DNA from: Nomia melanderi
Lineage: Eukaryota > Arthropoda > Insecta > Hymenoptera > Halictidae
Length of the DNA stretch: 64,000 bases
Assembly: GCF_051020985.1 (NCBI RefSeq)
Contig: NC_135000.1
Location: 25,264,784 to 25,328,783 of the forward strand
Reading direction: 5' to 3'
In this document: piece by piece, positions 11,486 through 21,281 of the stretch
Layout of the letters: each line of letters begins with the position of its first letter
How positions within the stretch are numbered: position 1 is the stretch's first letter
Program-made: the position numbers and the translations under genes
The notes under the pieces: generated by a model
What the model was told of the DNA's origin: nothing
Database searches by the model: none
Seen by the model: only the letters and a program-made list of their open reading frames with translations

Positions 11486-11564
11486 CAGTTTCCCCAAGGA
11501 ATATCCGAAAATTAATCACGTTCGACTACTCGAATCGCAGCGACGGAGTTGCTACTATGTTTAA
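11482..11564 (-). repeat. Spacer repeat K, copy 1
   Basis: A non-A sequence bounded by TTAA on both sides that includes CAGTTTCCCCAAGGAATATC, AATTAATCACGTTCGA and GCAGCGACGGAGTTGCTAC. The same spacer recurs at 11942-12016 and, in the opposite orientation, near 35965-36014 and 36193-36258, always next to an A terminus. It may be ancestral flank carried along by duplication, or an element of its own. Confidence 0.75.
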
Positions 11565-11790
11565 TCCTTTGAACTCTGTAGGCTCTAATACTGCACCAGT
11601 TATAGTATTAAATATTTAAATGAATCTTAAAGAAACTACCCTAAAATTATCCGATTTCCCACACATCCAAATTTTGTACTAAGGAAAATAAAAAATCGAA
11701 GAAATGTTACAGCATTTCTAATTTTCGCTAGGAATACTATAAAAATTCGTTGTAGTTGCTGATAGATTACGAAACAACCTGGAGTGCTAA
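11561..11790 (+). mobile_element. Family B element inside the K-A composite
   Basis: Begins TTAATCCTTTGAACTCTGTAGG, carries the whole B interior, and ends CTGGAGTGCTAA, after which the usual GGGTTAA is missing. Sequence then continues in family A (TATTATACTATC). A few bases at the right junction have been deleted. Confidence 0.8.
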
Positions 11791-11945
11791 TATTATACTA
11801 TCAATTTGAAAAATATTTAAATAAAACAGCTTTGTTCCTCGATGCACGCGTGACCCCTCAAATAAATTCCACAAAATACCGTCTTCACCTGGTCACCAAA
11901 CATTCAAACATTTCCAGTGAAAAACCACCGAGCGCAAAGAGTTAA
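11791..11945 (-). mobile_element. Family A element, part, interrupted by B
   Basis: A reverse A segment from the ATTATACTA block through TTAAATAAAACAGC and TCGATGCACGCGTGAC to ACCGAGCGCAAAGAGTTAA. The portion on the other side of the B insertion is absent, so this is a partial copy. Confidence 0.75.
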
Positions 11946-12016
11946 CAGTTTCCCCCAAGGAATGTCCGAAAATTAATCACGTTCGATTACCCGAGTCGCA
12001 GCGACGGGGTTGCTAC
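11942..12016 (-). repeat. Spacer repeat K, copy 2
   Basis: TTAACAGTTTCCCCCAAGG to GACGGGGTTGCTACCCC matches copy 1 with few changes. Beyond 12016 sequence is unique CpG-rich DNA. Confidence 0.75.
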
Positions 12017-12731
12017 CCCTTGTTTCGAGCCCGAGACGCCGCCCCGAGGGAAAAGAACGAGGAACAGCACGCGTACCGGCGGTTCAGGCGATCGCGTGTC
12101 GGCCCGAACGGAATCTTCGTATTCGTACGGACACGATCGAATTATTCTTGCATTAAACTGTTATTAAACTCGCCTCTTATCGGGAATAAGTTTCCGCAGA
12201 CCTTCCGTGCGCGCGGATATTGCCTCGGAGAGGACAAAGAGCGGCGGATCCCCCGATATTCTTTAGGCAGAATTTCATTTTACGCGACGACGCCGCCGCT
12301 GTGGCCGACCCCGCCCTTCCCTGGCCCTGTAGATTTCAATATCATTCGGAAACAGGGCTGGAACATCCGCGTTGTATGAACTAGGCGGGATCCTGTTCCG
12401 GCGAAATTGTCGTGTGTTCAGCTCGGCGCCGCTGGGCTCTGCGAAAACCGCGCGAAACGTTAACCGTCTAGCCGTAATGAAATCTCGCCATGCTGTGCAA
12501 ATAGTATTTTCGTTAATTAAACGCTCACGCGATTGCCGATTGCCCGTGTAACGGTATTCTGTCGGTGATGGGATAATAAAGACGAACGACGGAAGATGGA
12601 AGACGGAAGGCACCTTTGATCTTAGGCTTCTGAAACAGGTTAAGGCTGACCCAGATTTGGTTTTTCATTTAGAATTCACGTGATTCGGGGAAATTTTCTG
12701 TTTGGTGTTTAGAGTAAAACATTGGTAATTG
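12017..12731. other. CpG-rich unique block
   Basis: Two overlapping frames of about 115 codons lie on opposite strands (12020-12379 plus, 12275-12613 minus). Neither shows a domain or splice context. The sequence turns AT-rich after 12600. Confidence 0.45.
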
Positions 12732-12932
12732 TTAACCCTCGTGGACGAAGATTCCGTAAATTATACAGAAGCTTCTGCAGATTCTGATGAATTAGATATT
12801 GAATGCTTAGATAATGGAGAATAAGGATACTACTGATTTATTGTTTGAGCAGTGAAATCATTGGTTTACGATTTGCTACTGCGAACGTGAAAGTTTGATC
12901 TCAAGTGTCGACATCCGATCGCGAAGGGTTAA
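12732..12932 (+). mobile_element. Family C TTAA element, complete
   Basis: A 201-bp copy from TTAACCCTCGTGGACGAAG to CGACATCCGATCGCGAAGGGTTAA, without an open frame. The interior has AGAATAAGGATACTAC and AAATCATTGG blocks typical of the family but is diverged from the copies at 24.7 and 31.8 kb. Confidence 0.8.
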
Positions 12933-13058
12933 TTATGTTTCATTTGGAATTGTTATATAATTATCTAGTCATGTTTGAGGTAAATATGTAGTCTACCGGA
13001 TTTTACCAATTTTATTTGCTTATTACTGTTTTATACGAACGTTTGAAACTGGAATTGA

Positions 13059-13130
13059 TTTAACACTAGTGCTACCGAGCACAAACTGACTTTTGAAAAT
13101 TTCAATGTAAAAACTACGAACGTGGATTTA
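13059..13130 (+). mobile_element. Family D2 element, left end only
   Basis: TTAACACTAGTGCTACCGAG then CTGACTTTTGAAAATTTC match the start of the D2 copy at 17943. The match stops at 13130, where a J-like terminus begins at a TTAA. Confidence 0.65.
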
Positions 13131-13171
13131 TTAACACGTTGAATGCCGCACGATTTCATAGAGCAAAATAC
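13131..13171 (+). mobile_element. Family J/O-like terminus fragment
   Basis: TTAACACGTTGAATGCCGCA resembles the J terminus at 48302 (TTAACACATTGAGCGCCGG) and the O terminus at 61510. It runs about 40 bases before B sequence begins. Confidence 0.45.
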
Positions 13172-13578
13172 ACAAAATGAAAAAATAACTAATTTTTATA
13201 ATATTCCTAGCGAAACTGATAAATGCTATAACATTTCGTTCGATCTTTTATTTTCCTTAGTATAAAATTCGAATGTATGGAAAATCTAATAATTTTAAGG
13301 TAGTTTCTTTAAGATTCATTAACCCTTTGCGAACGAATGTCGACATTTCAGCAAGATCGAATGTTCGTATTTGAAAGACTAAGTCGCAAACATATGATTT
13401 AATTAGTCAGATAGCAGATCAGCACGTAGTTTCCTTTTTCCCATTAATTAAGCAATCGATATATAATCTAACTTCATCAAGGTTTTGGACATTTCAAAGA
13501 ATCTTCGTCCGCAAAGGGTTAAAGTATTTAATATTACAACTGGTGCAATATTGGAGCCTACAGGGTTCAAAGGGTTAA
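13172..13578 (-). mobile_element. Family B element with nested C
   Basis: A reverse B from ACTAATTTTTATAATATTCC to GGAGCCTACAGGGTTCAAAG and TTAA, missing its CTGGAGTGC end. It is interrupted at 13319 by a complete C and resumes AGTATTTAATATTACAACTGG at the expected position. Confidence 0.8.
13319..13522 (-). mobile_element. Family C element nested in B
   Basis: A complete 204-bp reverse C from TTAACCCTTTGCGAACGAATG to TCTTCGTCCGCAAAGGGTTAA, inserted at the TTAA that follows AAGATTCA in the host B. Its interior keeps GATTTAATTAG, AGATCAGCACGTAGTTTCC and AAGCAATCGATATATAAT. Confidence 0.87.
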
Positions 13579-14174
13579 TATAATTTTCTATTTAACATCC
13601 TCGTCACAAAAATCGAAAGCCCTACTTTCGTCACCGGCAGAAGAGCCACAGAAAAACTATTCATCAAAGTGTAAGAGATTTAGTGCCGGCAGAAATAGAT
13701 AGCTGTTTATCATCAGCTGATCGCTCGGGATCAGGGGATAAAAGCTCTCTGCCGGAAGTAGAATGGAATAATAGAGTATTGAAGCGAGCGTAACAGTCGT
13801 GGCCTCCGCGAGCAAACGTTTCCCGAGTCAACAGCGTTCACATTTTATCGAGCATGCATTGTATTACTCGGAATGGTATAATACATTCGGAGCATCTTTC
13901 CCAGCGGCACGTAGAACCTCGAGCGGAATCCGCTCGCCGTGGAAGAAGCTCCACTTTCGACGGACCGTGATCGATAGTTTATTGACCCGCGGCGGCCTCC
14001 GCGGATTCGATCTCCGTACAGACGTACAACGACGGACAAGAATATCACCGGGGAAAATTATGAAAGGGCTGACTATAACCGGGGGATGAATTATTCTGTT
14101 CCGGTTTTGCGAGACGTCTCAGCCAATATTCGAGGCGGACAATTATTAAGGAATAAAGGTTATATTCTAGAATT
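13579..14174. other. Unique block
   Basis: CG content rises in 13790-14090, where 96- and 67-codon frames overlap on opposite strands. A GCGGCGGCCTCCGCGG palindrome-like run lies near 13989. No element was recognised. Confidence 0.45.
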
Positions 14175-15000
14175 TACTGAGTGATTGGTTAAATAAAAAT
14201 ACTTGTGTATTGAGACAGTAATTAGTAGGTAATAGTAATAGGAAATAGTAATAGTGGTATAGAAGGGTTATGGTAAGAGAGAGAATAGTAGTAATAATAA
14301 TTAGCAGTAATTGTAATAGGAATAATAGTAGTAATAGTGATTAGCAATAGTAACAATAATATAATAATTTCTATAATTTACTGAGTGATTGGTTAAATAG
14401 AAATATTTGCGAATTGCGACAGTAATTAGTAGATAATAGTAATAGCGATAGTGGTATGGAAGTGTTATGATAAGAGAGAGAATAGTAGTAATAATAATTA
14501 GCAGTAATTGTAATAGGAATAATACTAGTAATACTGATTAGCAATAGTAACAATAATATAATAATTTCTATAATTTACTGAGTGATTGGTTAAATAGAAA
14601 TATTTGCGAATTGCGACAGTAATTAGTAGACAATAGTAATAGCGATAGTGGTATGGAAGTGTTATGGTAAGAGTGAAAATAGTAGTAATAATAATTAGCA
14701 GTAATTGTAATAGTAATAATACTAATAATAATAATTAGCAGTAATCGTAATAGTAGTAACACTAGTAATACCAATTAGCAATAGTAACAATAACATAATT
14801 TCTACAATTTACCAAGCGATTGGTTAAATAGAAGTATTTGCGAATAGCGACAGTAATTAGTAGATAATAGTAATAATAATAGTAACAACAGTCAGCAGTA
14901 ATCGTAACAATAATAATACCAATAACACTAACCAGCAATACCAACAATATCATTAACACTGTCACTAATATTAACCAGTAAAACTAAAGAAACCTCAAAA
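14175..15000. repeat. Tandem array, unit about 200 bp, four copies
   Basis: TTACTGAGTGATTGGTTAAA marks unit starts near 14175, 14379 and 14575, with a worn copy near 14809. Units are mostly TAGTAATAATA-type trinucleotide-like runs with an anchored GAATTGCGACAGTAATTAGT. The Leu/Tyr-rich minus-strand frames are artefacts of these runs. Confidence 0.88.
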
Positions 15001-15856
15001 ATTTGCAATAACAATCCCTATTCCACTATACACCTACATAACCACTTGCAAACATTATTCACGATCCCCGATAACTAGCCGCAAGCAGCCCGATAAAAAC
15101 GAAAGGAAAAACGCACACAAAGAAAGCAAAGAATCAGATCTCCCCCGCAATCCCAATAACTATCGTCCATACTCTGCATATCCGCATCTATGCAGTCTCG
15201 AATCAGAAATAAAACAGCCGCAGGGTCCCCCATATTCGCTATCGGTTCCCAGTTAACTAAAGCCGGGACACCGAGTTGGCCCGATATCTCGTTTCGAATT
15301 TCTCGCGCCATTTATCTCGTGAATTCCAGCCGCGCCGGCCAATCTTCGCATCGGGGGTAAAAAGTTTCTCGCGGGGAAGGATCAATCCGCGCCCTCGCCC
15401 CTTCGCCCCTGCCGATAGTTCGACTAGGCTTGGTCCCAGCAACCGCGTCTCTCTCCTCCCACCCCCCCGCCGACGTCTCTTCCTCTGACCGTGTCTAAGT
15501 TTATTCTCGTTTCGTCGTTCGATCCGGCTTCGAGTCCGCGTCGCGAAACTTAAATCTCTTCTGCGACGCGCGCGCGAGACCGAGAGATTTATATTTTGAA
15601 TGGTTTTCGCGACCCCGTCGCCTCGTACATCCTCCTCTTTGTCCCGGTTTTATACGACCCGCCGGTAATGGCGCGTTTACACTAATCGTAAGAATATCTC
15701 CGTTCTTGATCGATTAACGCGTTAATTTTTGTAAGAAAATATTTTTAAGGGACACATGGTTAAGAATAGCTGTATACGATAGCACCGAAAACATCGAGAA
15801 ACGATATCAAAATATATGAAATCAAAAGAGAATTTGAATATAACTTAGTATTTTAT
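15001..15856. other. Unique block, strongly CpG-rich 15260-15680
   Basis: CG is dense with overlapping frames on both strands around 15257-15488. No recognisable coding signal or repeat. Confidence 0.45.
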
Positions 15857-16069
15857 TTAACACTAGAACTACCGAGCATTTAATACGATTACTATGTAAT
15901 CCCTATGAAAATTATAATAATCGATTATAATCAATTTCTTCATACATTCAGTATTCAAGTGAAACTACTTTGAAGATTATTTCGAATATTCAATGTTTTT
16001 AAGGTATCAATAATTACGAAATAAGATCAAAACCAGACTTTTTGAATGGTACGGCAGTTTTAGTGTTAA
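15857..16069 (+). mobile_element. Family D TTAA element, complete
   Basis: A 213-bp copy from TTAACACTAGAACTACCGAG to ACGGCAGTTTTAGTGTTAA. The interior shows the ACGATTACTATGTAAT, TTCAAGTGAAACTA and TTTCGAATATTCAATG landmarks of the family. The inverted termini (CACTAGAACTACC) are about 13 bp. Confidence 0.87.
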
Positions 16070-16728
16070 AAGATTAATACAGTTCATAAGCAAAATATGA
16101 CCGAAATTTCCGTGGCATTGGGAAATGTTTCTTTGATCGTTTAGTGTATGATTTTCGTGCAGTTTTAGTTTTTGCAAGTAGTCTTTGATAATATTGATTA
16201 TAATTACGCGATGTTTTCTGTTTCTTCTGATTGATCTGAAGTTTGCTTTGTTTCCTTGGGCGCAAGATGAATTTTCCAGACAGTATTCTCTCGACGACGC
16301 GTCGGATTGCGACTTTTTCTTCTATTATTCAACTGCACTCGTTTATAAACATGTTACATAAAGTAAAGGATCATTAAATCATCCTTTACTGCCCCAGCAC
16401 GTCTTCTATGGTTTACGAGAGTTTTAATTTGAAAAGGTTACTGCACGTCGCTCGTGAAAAATACGAGTTGGCCGGCGCATGCTAAGCGCATGGCCGGCGG
16501 TGCGTTAAGCCTGACAAATTCGCGTTACAATGATCTGAATATTTTGTCCTTTCGGCGAGGCCATTAAATTCTTATTAACTCGAATCTTATTCTGATCGAT
16601 GGAGCTGCTTTACGATTAAATACACTCTCCAGTTCCAAACGAGTTCTAAACGAACTCCTTTGGATCATGATTGATGTCGTGAATTCCGAAACAGCGCGAG
16701 TTCATTTTTTAACGTTAATTACGATTTA
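16070..16728. other. Unique block with imperfect GC palindrome
   Basis: AT-rich DNA, apart from an imperfect palindrome at 16469-16499 in which GGCCGGCGCATGC faces GCGCATGGCCGGC across TAA. No element or exon was seen. Confidence 0.45.
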
Positions 16729-16951
16729 TTGATGCTAGAACTACCAAATGGATCAAATTCACCCATTCCTATATTCTCCTTCACCAGTTGTTAAAAAGAT
16801 AACTGATGCTTCTTTGCGAAATTACAAAAGAAACTAATTTCTCAATACGCAAATTGAATCGTAACTCGATTGAAATGTCAGTAACATTCTTAAAGTTCCT
16901 ATATAAAAATTTGGAAATATCAATTTGATTGCTCGGTAGGTCTAGTGTTAA
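16729..16951 (-). mobile_element. Family D2 element, complete but diverged
   Basis: Runs 223 bp from a worn TTGATGCTAGAACTACC to GCTCGGTAGGTCTAGTGTTAA. The interior matches reversed D2, with CTCAATACGCAAATTGAATC near the centre. Confidence 0.75.
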
Positions 16952-17005
16952 CATTAACCGTACCGGCACCTCTCCTGCCGTAACTAGTCAAATGACTAGC
17001 TGTAA

Positions 17006-17120
17006 AATAAACTACCCTAAAATCATTGGATTTTCCACACATTCAAATTTTGCATTGAGAAGGAAAATAAAAGATCGAAGAAATGTTATACTATAAAAAT
17101 TAGTTGCAGTTGCTGATTTT
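17006..17120 (+). mobile_element. Family B fragment
   Basis: AAACTACCCTAAAATCATTGG, AAATAAAAGATCGAAGAAAT and TTAGTTGCAGTTGCTGAT are recognisable in the right order. Both termini are missing, and a poly-T run follows before A sequence. Confidence 0.75.
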
Positions 17121-17124
17121 TTTT

Positions 17125-17359
17125 TTCTTTCACTCGAATATTTCTAGTGGAAAACTTTCAATATTCTCCGATAAGAAACAGACGTATGTCCTTTGAAACT
17201 AATTAACGAGAAAACATATAAATTAAGAAGAAAAGTTATTTTATTTCAATATTCCATACATCGATACACCATACAAAGCTTAATATTATACATAAGACTT
17301 TATAATTTTGCAAATCAAAACAAGCGGTGACCGAGCACCTCTCGACAGCAAAGGGTTAA
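17125..17359 (+). mobile_element. Family A element with damaged left end
   Basis: The left terminus is replaced by poly-T and CTTTCACTCGAATATTTC. The interior and the right end (ACCTCTCGACAGCAAAGGGTTAA) are present. It directly adjoins the B fragment, suggesting an old recombination junction. Confidence 0.72.
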
Positions 17360-17942
17360 TGATATTCCAAAAATGTGCACGCGACGAATCAACGGAACAG
17401 ACGAAGAACGAGCGAGCCAGAATAAAAGGGAAGATCGACTTCACCGAAATGTTGATTGATCGACCCGCGCTGTTTTCGAATTCATGGCTTCAATTTCCCC
17501 GGCGTAGGAGACAAACTAGTATTCGTCCGGCCGGTGTAAACGCACCATAAGAGAGAGAGAGAGAGAGAAAGAGAGAGCAGACTCGCAGCCGCTCTGTTCG
17601 TCGTCGGCCAGCTTTGTTCGTCTTTCCATCGGCGTTCCTCGTTGCGTTCCGCGACATTTATACCGTACGCGCCGCGGGCCAATGGTCGTTTCGAACCGTG
17701 GTCGTCACCCGTTGCCAAACTGAAATACCGGATCGACCGGTGGCTACGTGACGACGGAAAATTGGAGCTAACGTGATCAGGAGATTAACTAGCCTCGTTA
17801 AAAGCCGCTATTCTCGGAGGAACCGCGCCGATCCGCACACCCTCGTCACGATTGTCTCGCGACGTTTAAGCTCCTTTCGCAGAGTGACGTGCATGAGTCA
17901 CCTGCGATGTTTTGCGGTCCGCCGTCGGGTTCAGCGAGGATC
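17360..17942. other. Unique block with GA microsatellite
   Basis: CpG-rich sequence containing a (GA)n run at 17550-17578. Frames on both strands are short and unremarkable. Confidence 0.5.
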
Positions 17943-18168
17943 TTAACGCTAAAACTACCGAGCACTTCAATTGACTTTTTAAAATTTCGCTGTAGAAACT
18001 CCGAGAGTGCATCTGTTCGGACTTTAATTGATTTGCAATTCAATTGGCGTAGTGATAAATGAATTTCTTTAATAGTTTCTCAGAGAAACATTTGTTACCT
18101 TTCTAACAATTGCAAAAGGAAGACATCAGGCATGGGTCATTTGACCTCTCTGGTAGTTTTAGTGTTAA
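17943..18168 (+). mobile_element. Family D2 TTAA element, complete
   Basis: A 226-bp copy from TTAACGCTAAAACTACCGAG to CTGGTAGTTTTAGTGTTAA with clear inverted termini. Its right TTAA is also the left TTAA of the next element. Confidence 0.87.
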
Positions 18169-18413
18169 CCTTTTGTAGGACAAATTATTTTTTTGATGAT
18201 AATTCGTTTTCCCTGCCGTATACATATTAGAAATACTGTAAGAAACAATTATTATTCAGAATATTTCTTCGAAATTTTCCTAAATTCCTTGTTTTATGGT
18301 GGCTATTTGTGCCGCCATTCCTGCAACACCATAAGGATCAAAATGAACGGAGTCCCTGTAATTTGACCCGTAATAAAAGTGGCATCTATATGTGCCAACC
18401 TATAAAGGGTTAA
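18165..18413 (+). mobile_element. Family G TTAA element
   Basis: A 249-bp unit from TTAACCTTTTGTAGGAC to AACCTATAAAGGGTTAA, with termini that pair over about 11 bases with mismatches. The interior (GGTGGCTATTTGTGCCGCC, GGATCAAAATGAACGG) matches nothing else in the window, so the family is defined from one copy. Confidence 0.72.
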
Positions 18414-18658
18414 CCTGTTAACTGTGGAATTTAGTTTCAAAAATCTCCCGTTTTGCGCAATAAAATGAAAAAATGAAGTGTGTACTCGTCAAACACGGGA
18501 CGAATGCATCTAGGGTGTATTTTAATGAAAAGCCAAAGTGAAATAAAGAAAAATTACACGTTTAATTGAGAAAATAAAGAATTCATCGCTGAAAGAGTTA
18601 GTATCATGTCAAGCTTTAAGATGACGTGTATACTCGTCAAGCGCGGTTAACTCGTTAA
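18410..18658 (+). mobile_element. Family F TTAA element
   Basis: A 249-bp unit from TTAACCTGTTAACTGTGG to GCGCGGTTAACTCGTTAA. Each end carries a second TTAA a few bases inside the first. The interior (TGCGCAATAAAATGA, GTGTACTCGTCAAACACGGG, ATAAAGAATTCATCGCTGAA) matches copies at 29104 and 60262. Confidence 0.83.
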
Positions 18659-18896
18659 CACATTGCATACTGGTAACGAGAAATCTCGTTTTTATATAAA
18701 AACACTTAGCTACGCAACTTTGCTAATTATAACAGCACTGAAGGAAATATTAAATTTGATTCGTATTGATTATCTACTTAAAATATATTATATAACAATA
18801 TATCTGAGTTTTCGTGTCTATAGTGATATAAGTTAGTCTCGCTGAAAATCCGCACAATTCAATTTTCTGAAAATTAGTCGGTACGCAATGTGTTAA
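18655..18896 (+). mobile_element. Family E TTAA element, complete
   Basis: A 242-bp uninterrupted copy from TTAACACATTGCATACTGG to TCGGTACGCAATGTGTTAA. A small internal palindrome, CGAGAAATCTCG, follows the left terminus. Because nothing is inserted, it shows the intact site (ACTTAAAATATATT) that is occupied by A in two other E copies. Confidence 0.88.
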
Positions 18897-19065
18897 GCTT
18901 TTCTGTGGCCCTGCGGCGATTTACGTGTGAAATATTATCGGGGAAATGGGACGACCGAGAATGATTCTGTTTCGTAACTTTCTCAAATTTAGAAGTTTCT
19001 GCGAGAGTCACAGTGAAAAGTTTGACGAAACTCTTTAGATTATTGTTTAGAATGATTTAGCGTGA

Positions 19066-19439
19066 TTAACACCAGAACTACCGTACCAGTCAAAATGACT
19101 GGTTCCGATCTTCTTGTTCAACAATTATTGATATCTTCGAAGCACTGAATATTCGAAATGATTTTGAAAATAAATAGTTTCACTAGAGTACTATAATGAA
19201 TGTCTGAAGAAACTGAAAATAATCTATTGTTACAATTTTTATGGGAATTGCATATTAACCCTTCGCGGACGAAGATTCTTTGAAATATCCAAAACCTTCG
19301 GCAGATGAAGTTAAATTATATATCGATTGCTTAATTAATATAAGAGAGAACTACGTGCAGATCTCTTGCTATCTGACTAATTAAACCATTTGTTTATTCA
19401 TTAATAATCGTATTAAATGCTCGGTAGTTCTAGTGTCAA
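19066..19439 (-). mobile_element. Family D element with nested C
   Basis: A reverse D from TTAACACCAGAACTACCG to GCTCGGTAGTTCTAGTGTCAA. At 19255 a C element interrupts after GGAATTGCATA, and D resumes near 19403 with AATCGTATTAAATGCTCGG. Confidence 0.8.
19255..19402 (+). mobile_element. Family C element nested in D, right end missing
   Basis: TTAACCCTTCGCGGACGAAG to about CCATTTGTTTATTCA, roughly 148 bp. The terminal GTCCGCAAAGGG half is deleted up to the junction with D. Confidence 0.78.
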
Positions 19440-19643
19440 CTGAGACGAGTACAAGTGACAATTTAGGAAAGGCTTAGAGAAGACGAAACATGAATTTCAT
19501 GGCGTAATTGCAATAAAATCTAACTAATAATTGTAAGAAATTTGCAATAGATTTCTATATATAGAATCTACCACTCGTGTCATTCTAAAAAAAGTATTTC
19601 CTACGTGAGAGGCGACTAATGGACTGTCTGATCATACACACTG

Positions 19644-19891
19644 TTAAACTACTTGTGCTGGAAAGACGTGGCACGCACGTCGAGACGTTTCTATACGAAA
19701 TTTCTCAATGATGTCTTTCATACATTGATAATCTTGTTGCATTACGCCTGTTAGATCACTTCGAAATGTAACATTCTACACAGACTTCTTAACAAACAAT
19801 AATCAGTGTACATACCAGCCTAAAATAGATAAAAACAAAATTCATCGCAGGAGACTGCCAAATTTCTGAATTCATTTCCAGCGCAAGTTAA
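19644..19891 (+). mobile_element. Family I TTAA element
   Basis: A 248-bp copy from TTAAACTACTTGTGCTGGAAA to ATTTCCAGCGCAAGTTAA. The interior has TTTCTCAATGATGTC, TAATCTTGTTGCATTACGCC and AATTCATCGCAGGAGAC. It contains TTCTTAACAAACAA, the intact form of the site that carries a nested insertion in the copy at 48.2-48.8 kb. Confidence 0.8.
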
Positions 19892-20588
19892 ACTACTTGC
19901 AAGTTGCTGGAGAAAAGAAGATTCTCAGATAGAATTTCATTGAAAATCTCCTTAGTCAACGTATACACAATTGTATATTGTGTTTGAGTAAAATCTACAT
20001 TAGAGAAAGCTTCAGATACACCTTTCTCTCCGTATAAACGCCGTTGGTCTCCGATCTGATCTTCTCGCTGTCCGGCATGTTTGAAATGCATGGCCGTGAC
20101 GCCATAAAATAGGCGACGTTAAAGTTTGGTAAAAGTATGATAGTCCCGGGGCTTCGCGCGACGTCATCCCCAAACTTCGGCCGAACCGGAACGACAAATT
20201 TGAATATATTCGGGCTCGTGACAAATGGTTCCAAAGCATCTTCTCTATTTATATTCCCCTGTTTGCCCACTAGACATTTCCATCCGGACAATCCACAATC
20301 GCGGATCCAAATTGCCGGGCGTGTTGCCCCGCATTTAAATCGTGCCCACGTGTCGACTTATTCCCGCGAGCAAATAGAGCCCGACCGAACATAGCGGAGA
20401 CAGTGTCTTTTCCAATTCCATCGTGCCGGCGCGGTCCTTGATTCTTTAAATCTGACTAGGAAGAAGGATTTCAGCGTTCCACGAACGCGGAACCTCTGAG
20501 ATTTATGCACGGATCTGTTCAAATTTCTACGACAGTTGTGCTTCATATATCAAGAAGATATTCGGAAATATCTACTTATCGATGGAAC
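19892..20588. other. Unique block
   Basis: Moderately GC-rich 20010-20540 with overlapping short frames on both strands. No element was recognised. ACTACTTGCAAGTTGCTGG just after the I element echoes that family's left terminus. Confidence 0.45.
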
Positions 20589-20693
20589 TTAACACACTAT
20601 CGGCGGGTAACATCGTGAGCTTGACTCACACGTATAGCGGGCGAAAATTAGTATGAAAAAAGTGCACTTTTTAGAAAACATGCGATATCTTCA
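20589..20693 (+). mobile_element. Family M element, left end only
   Basis: TTAACACACTATCGGCGGGTA and the next 90 bases match the left end of the complete M at 40185 (GAGCTTGACTCACACGTATA, AAGTGCACTTTTTAGAAAAC). The match stops at ATCTTCA, where an LTR-like segment begins. Confidence 0.78.
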
Positions 20694-20866
20694 GGTGTGT
20701 TGGCCTTCGTGGTATTAAGTTGTATTTTTACGTGTTGTCCATATTGTCTTTTTATCTCATTAAATACATATATATTTATTCCCAATTCTCTTTCTACTGA
20801 AGATCCACCTTTTCAATATCTATAATAATAGTAGCCCCACTATAAACTCGGGGGCTCATCCGGGAT
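20694..20866 (+). mobile_element. LTR-like remnant with primer-binding-site-like motif
   Basis: Beginning TGTGTTGG, the stretch holds AATACATATATATTTATT, then AGTAGCCCCAC and GGGGGCTCATCCGGGAT at 20850-20866. That last motif resembles, with one mismatch, the proline-tRNA primer-binding site of vertebrate gammaretroviruses; a PBS for this tRNA in an insect element is unusual. AGTAGCCCCAC also ends a 200-bp segment at 35733 in the opposite orientation. No gag or pol sequence follows. Chance similarity remains possible. Confidence 0.35.
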
Positions 20867-20879
20867 CACTATAATACGA

Positions 20880-20976
20880 TCAAATTTTTGTTCTGCTCCT
20901 TAGTTCGGTCACACTTAGAACATTGTGCAATTGTCTGGTCACATGATGAACAAAAATTCGGCCCATAGAGGGTTAA
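20880..20976 (-). mobile_element. Family H terminus, partial
   Basis: The sequence ends AACAAAAATTCGGCCCATAG AGGGTTAA, the reverse of the H starts at 63426 and 63787. Similarity beyond about 40 bases is weak, so the other boundary is uncertain. Confidence 0.55.
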
Positions 20977-20998
20977 GTACTCAACATATAATTCAGCT

Positions 20999-21234
20999 TT
21001 AACCCCTTGCCCTACAACGAGTGAGACTGGTGAAGATTTTCAACATGATTCAACAAATATATATATTAGTTCATTCGGATTCAAAGTAAATATTATTCTT
21101 CTCTAATCAACTGTTATACTCAAAAGGAAACAGAGGCATAATATATGCTTAGAATTTTTCTCTTTTTCCAATAAATTTTTACTGACAAAGTAGCCGTATC
21201 GATCAGAGTTGAGAAAGAAATCATAGGGGGTTAA
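20999..21234 (+). mobile_element. Family N TTAA element
   Basis: A 236-bp unit from TTAACCCCTTGCCCTAC to ATCATAGGGGGTTAA. The interior phrases GAGACTGGTGAAGATTTT and ATATGCTTAGAATTTTTCTC are shared with a second partial copy at 31361. Confidence 0.7.
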
Positions 21235-21281
21235 CTGCTGGTCTTGTATATTTCAAAGAATTTTCCTCCGCAAAGGGTTAA
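21231..21281 (-). mobile_element. Family C terminal fragment
   Basis: About 45 bases ending TTTCAAAGAATTTTCCTCCG CAAAGGGTTAA match the end of reversed C copies. It shares its first TTAA with the N element. Confidence 0.65.
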
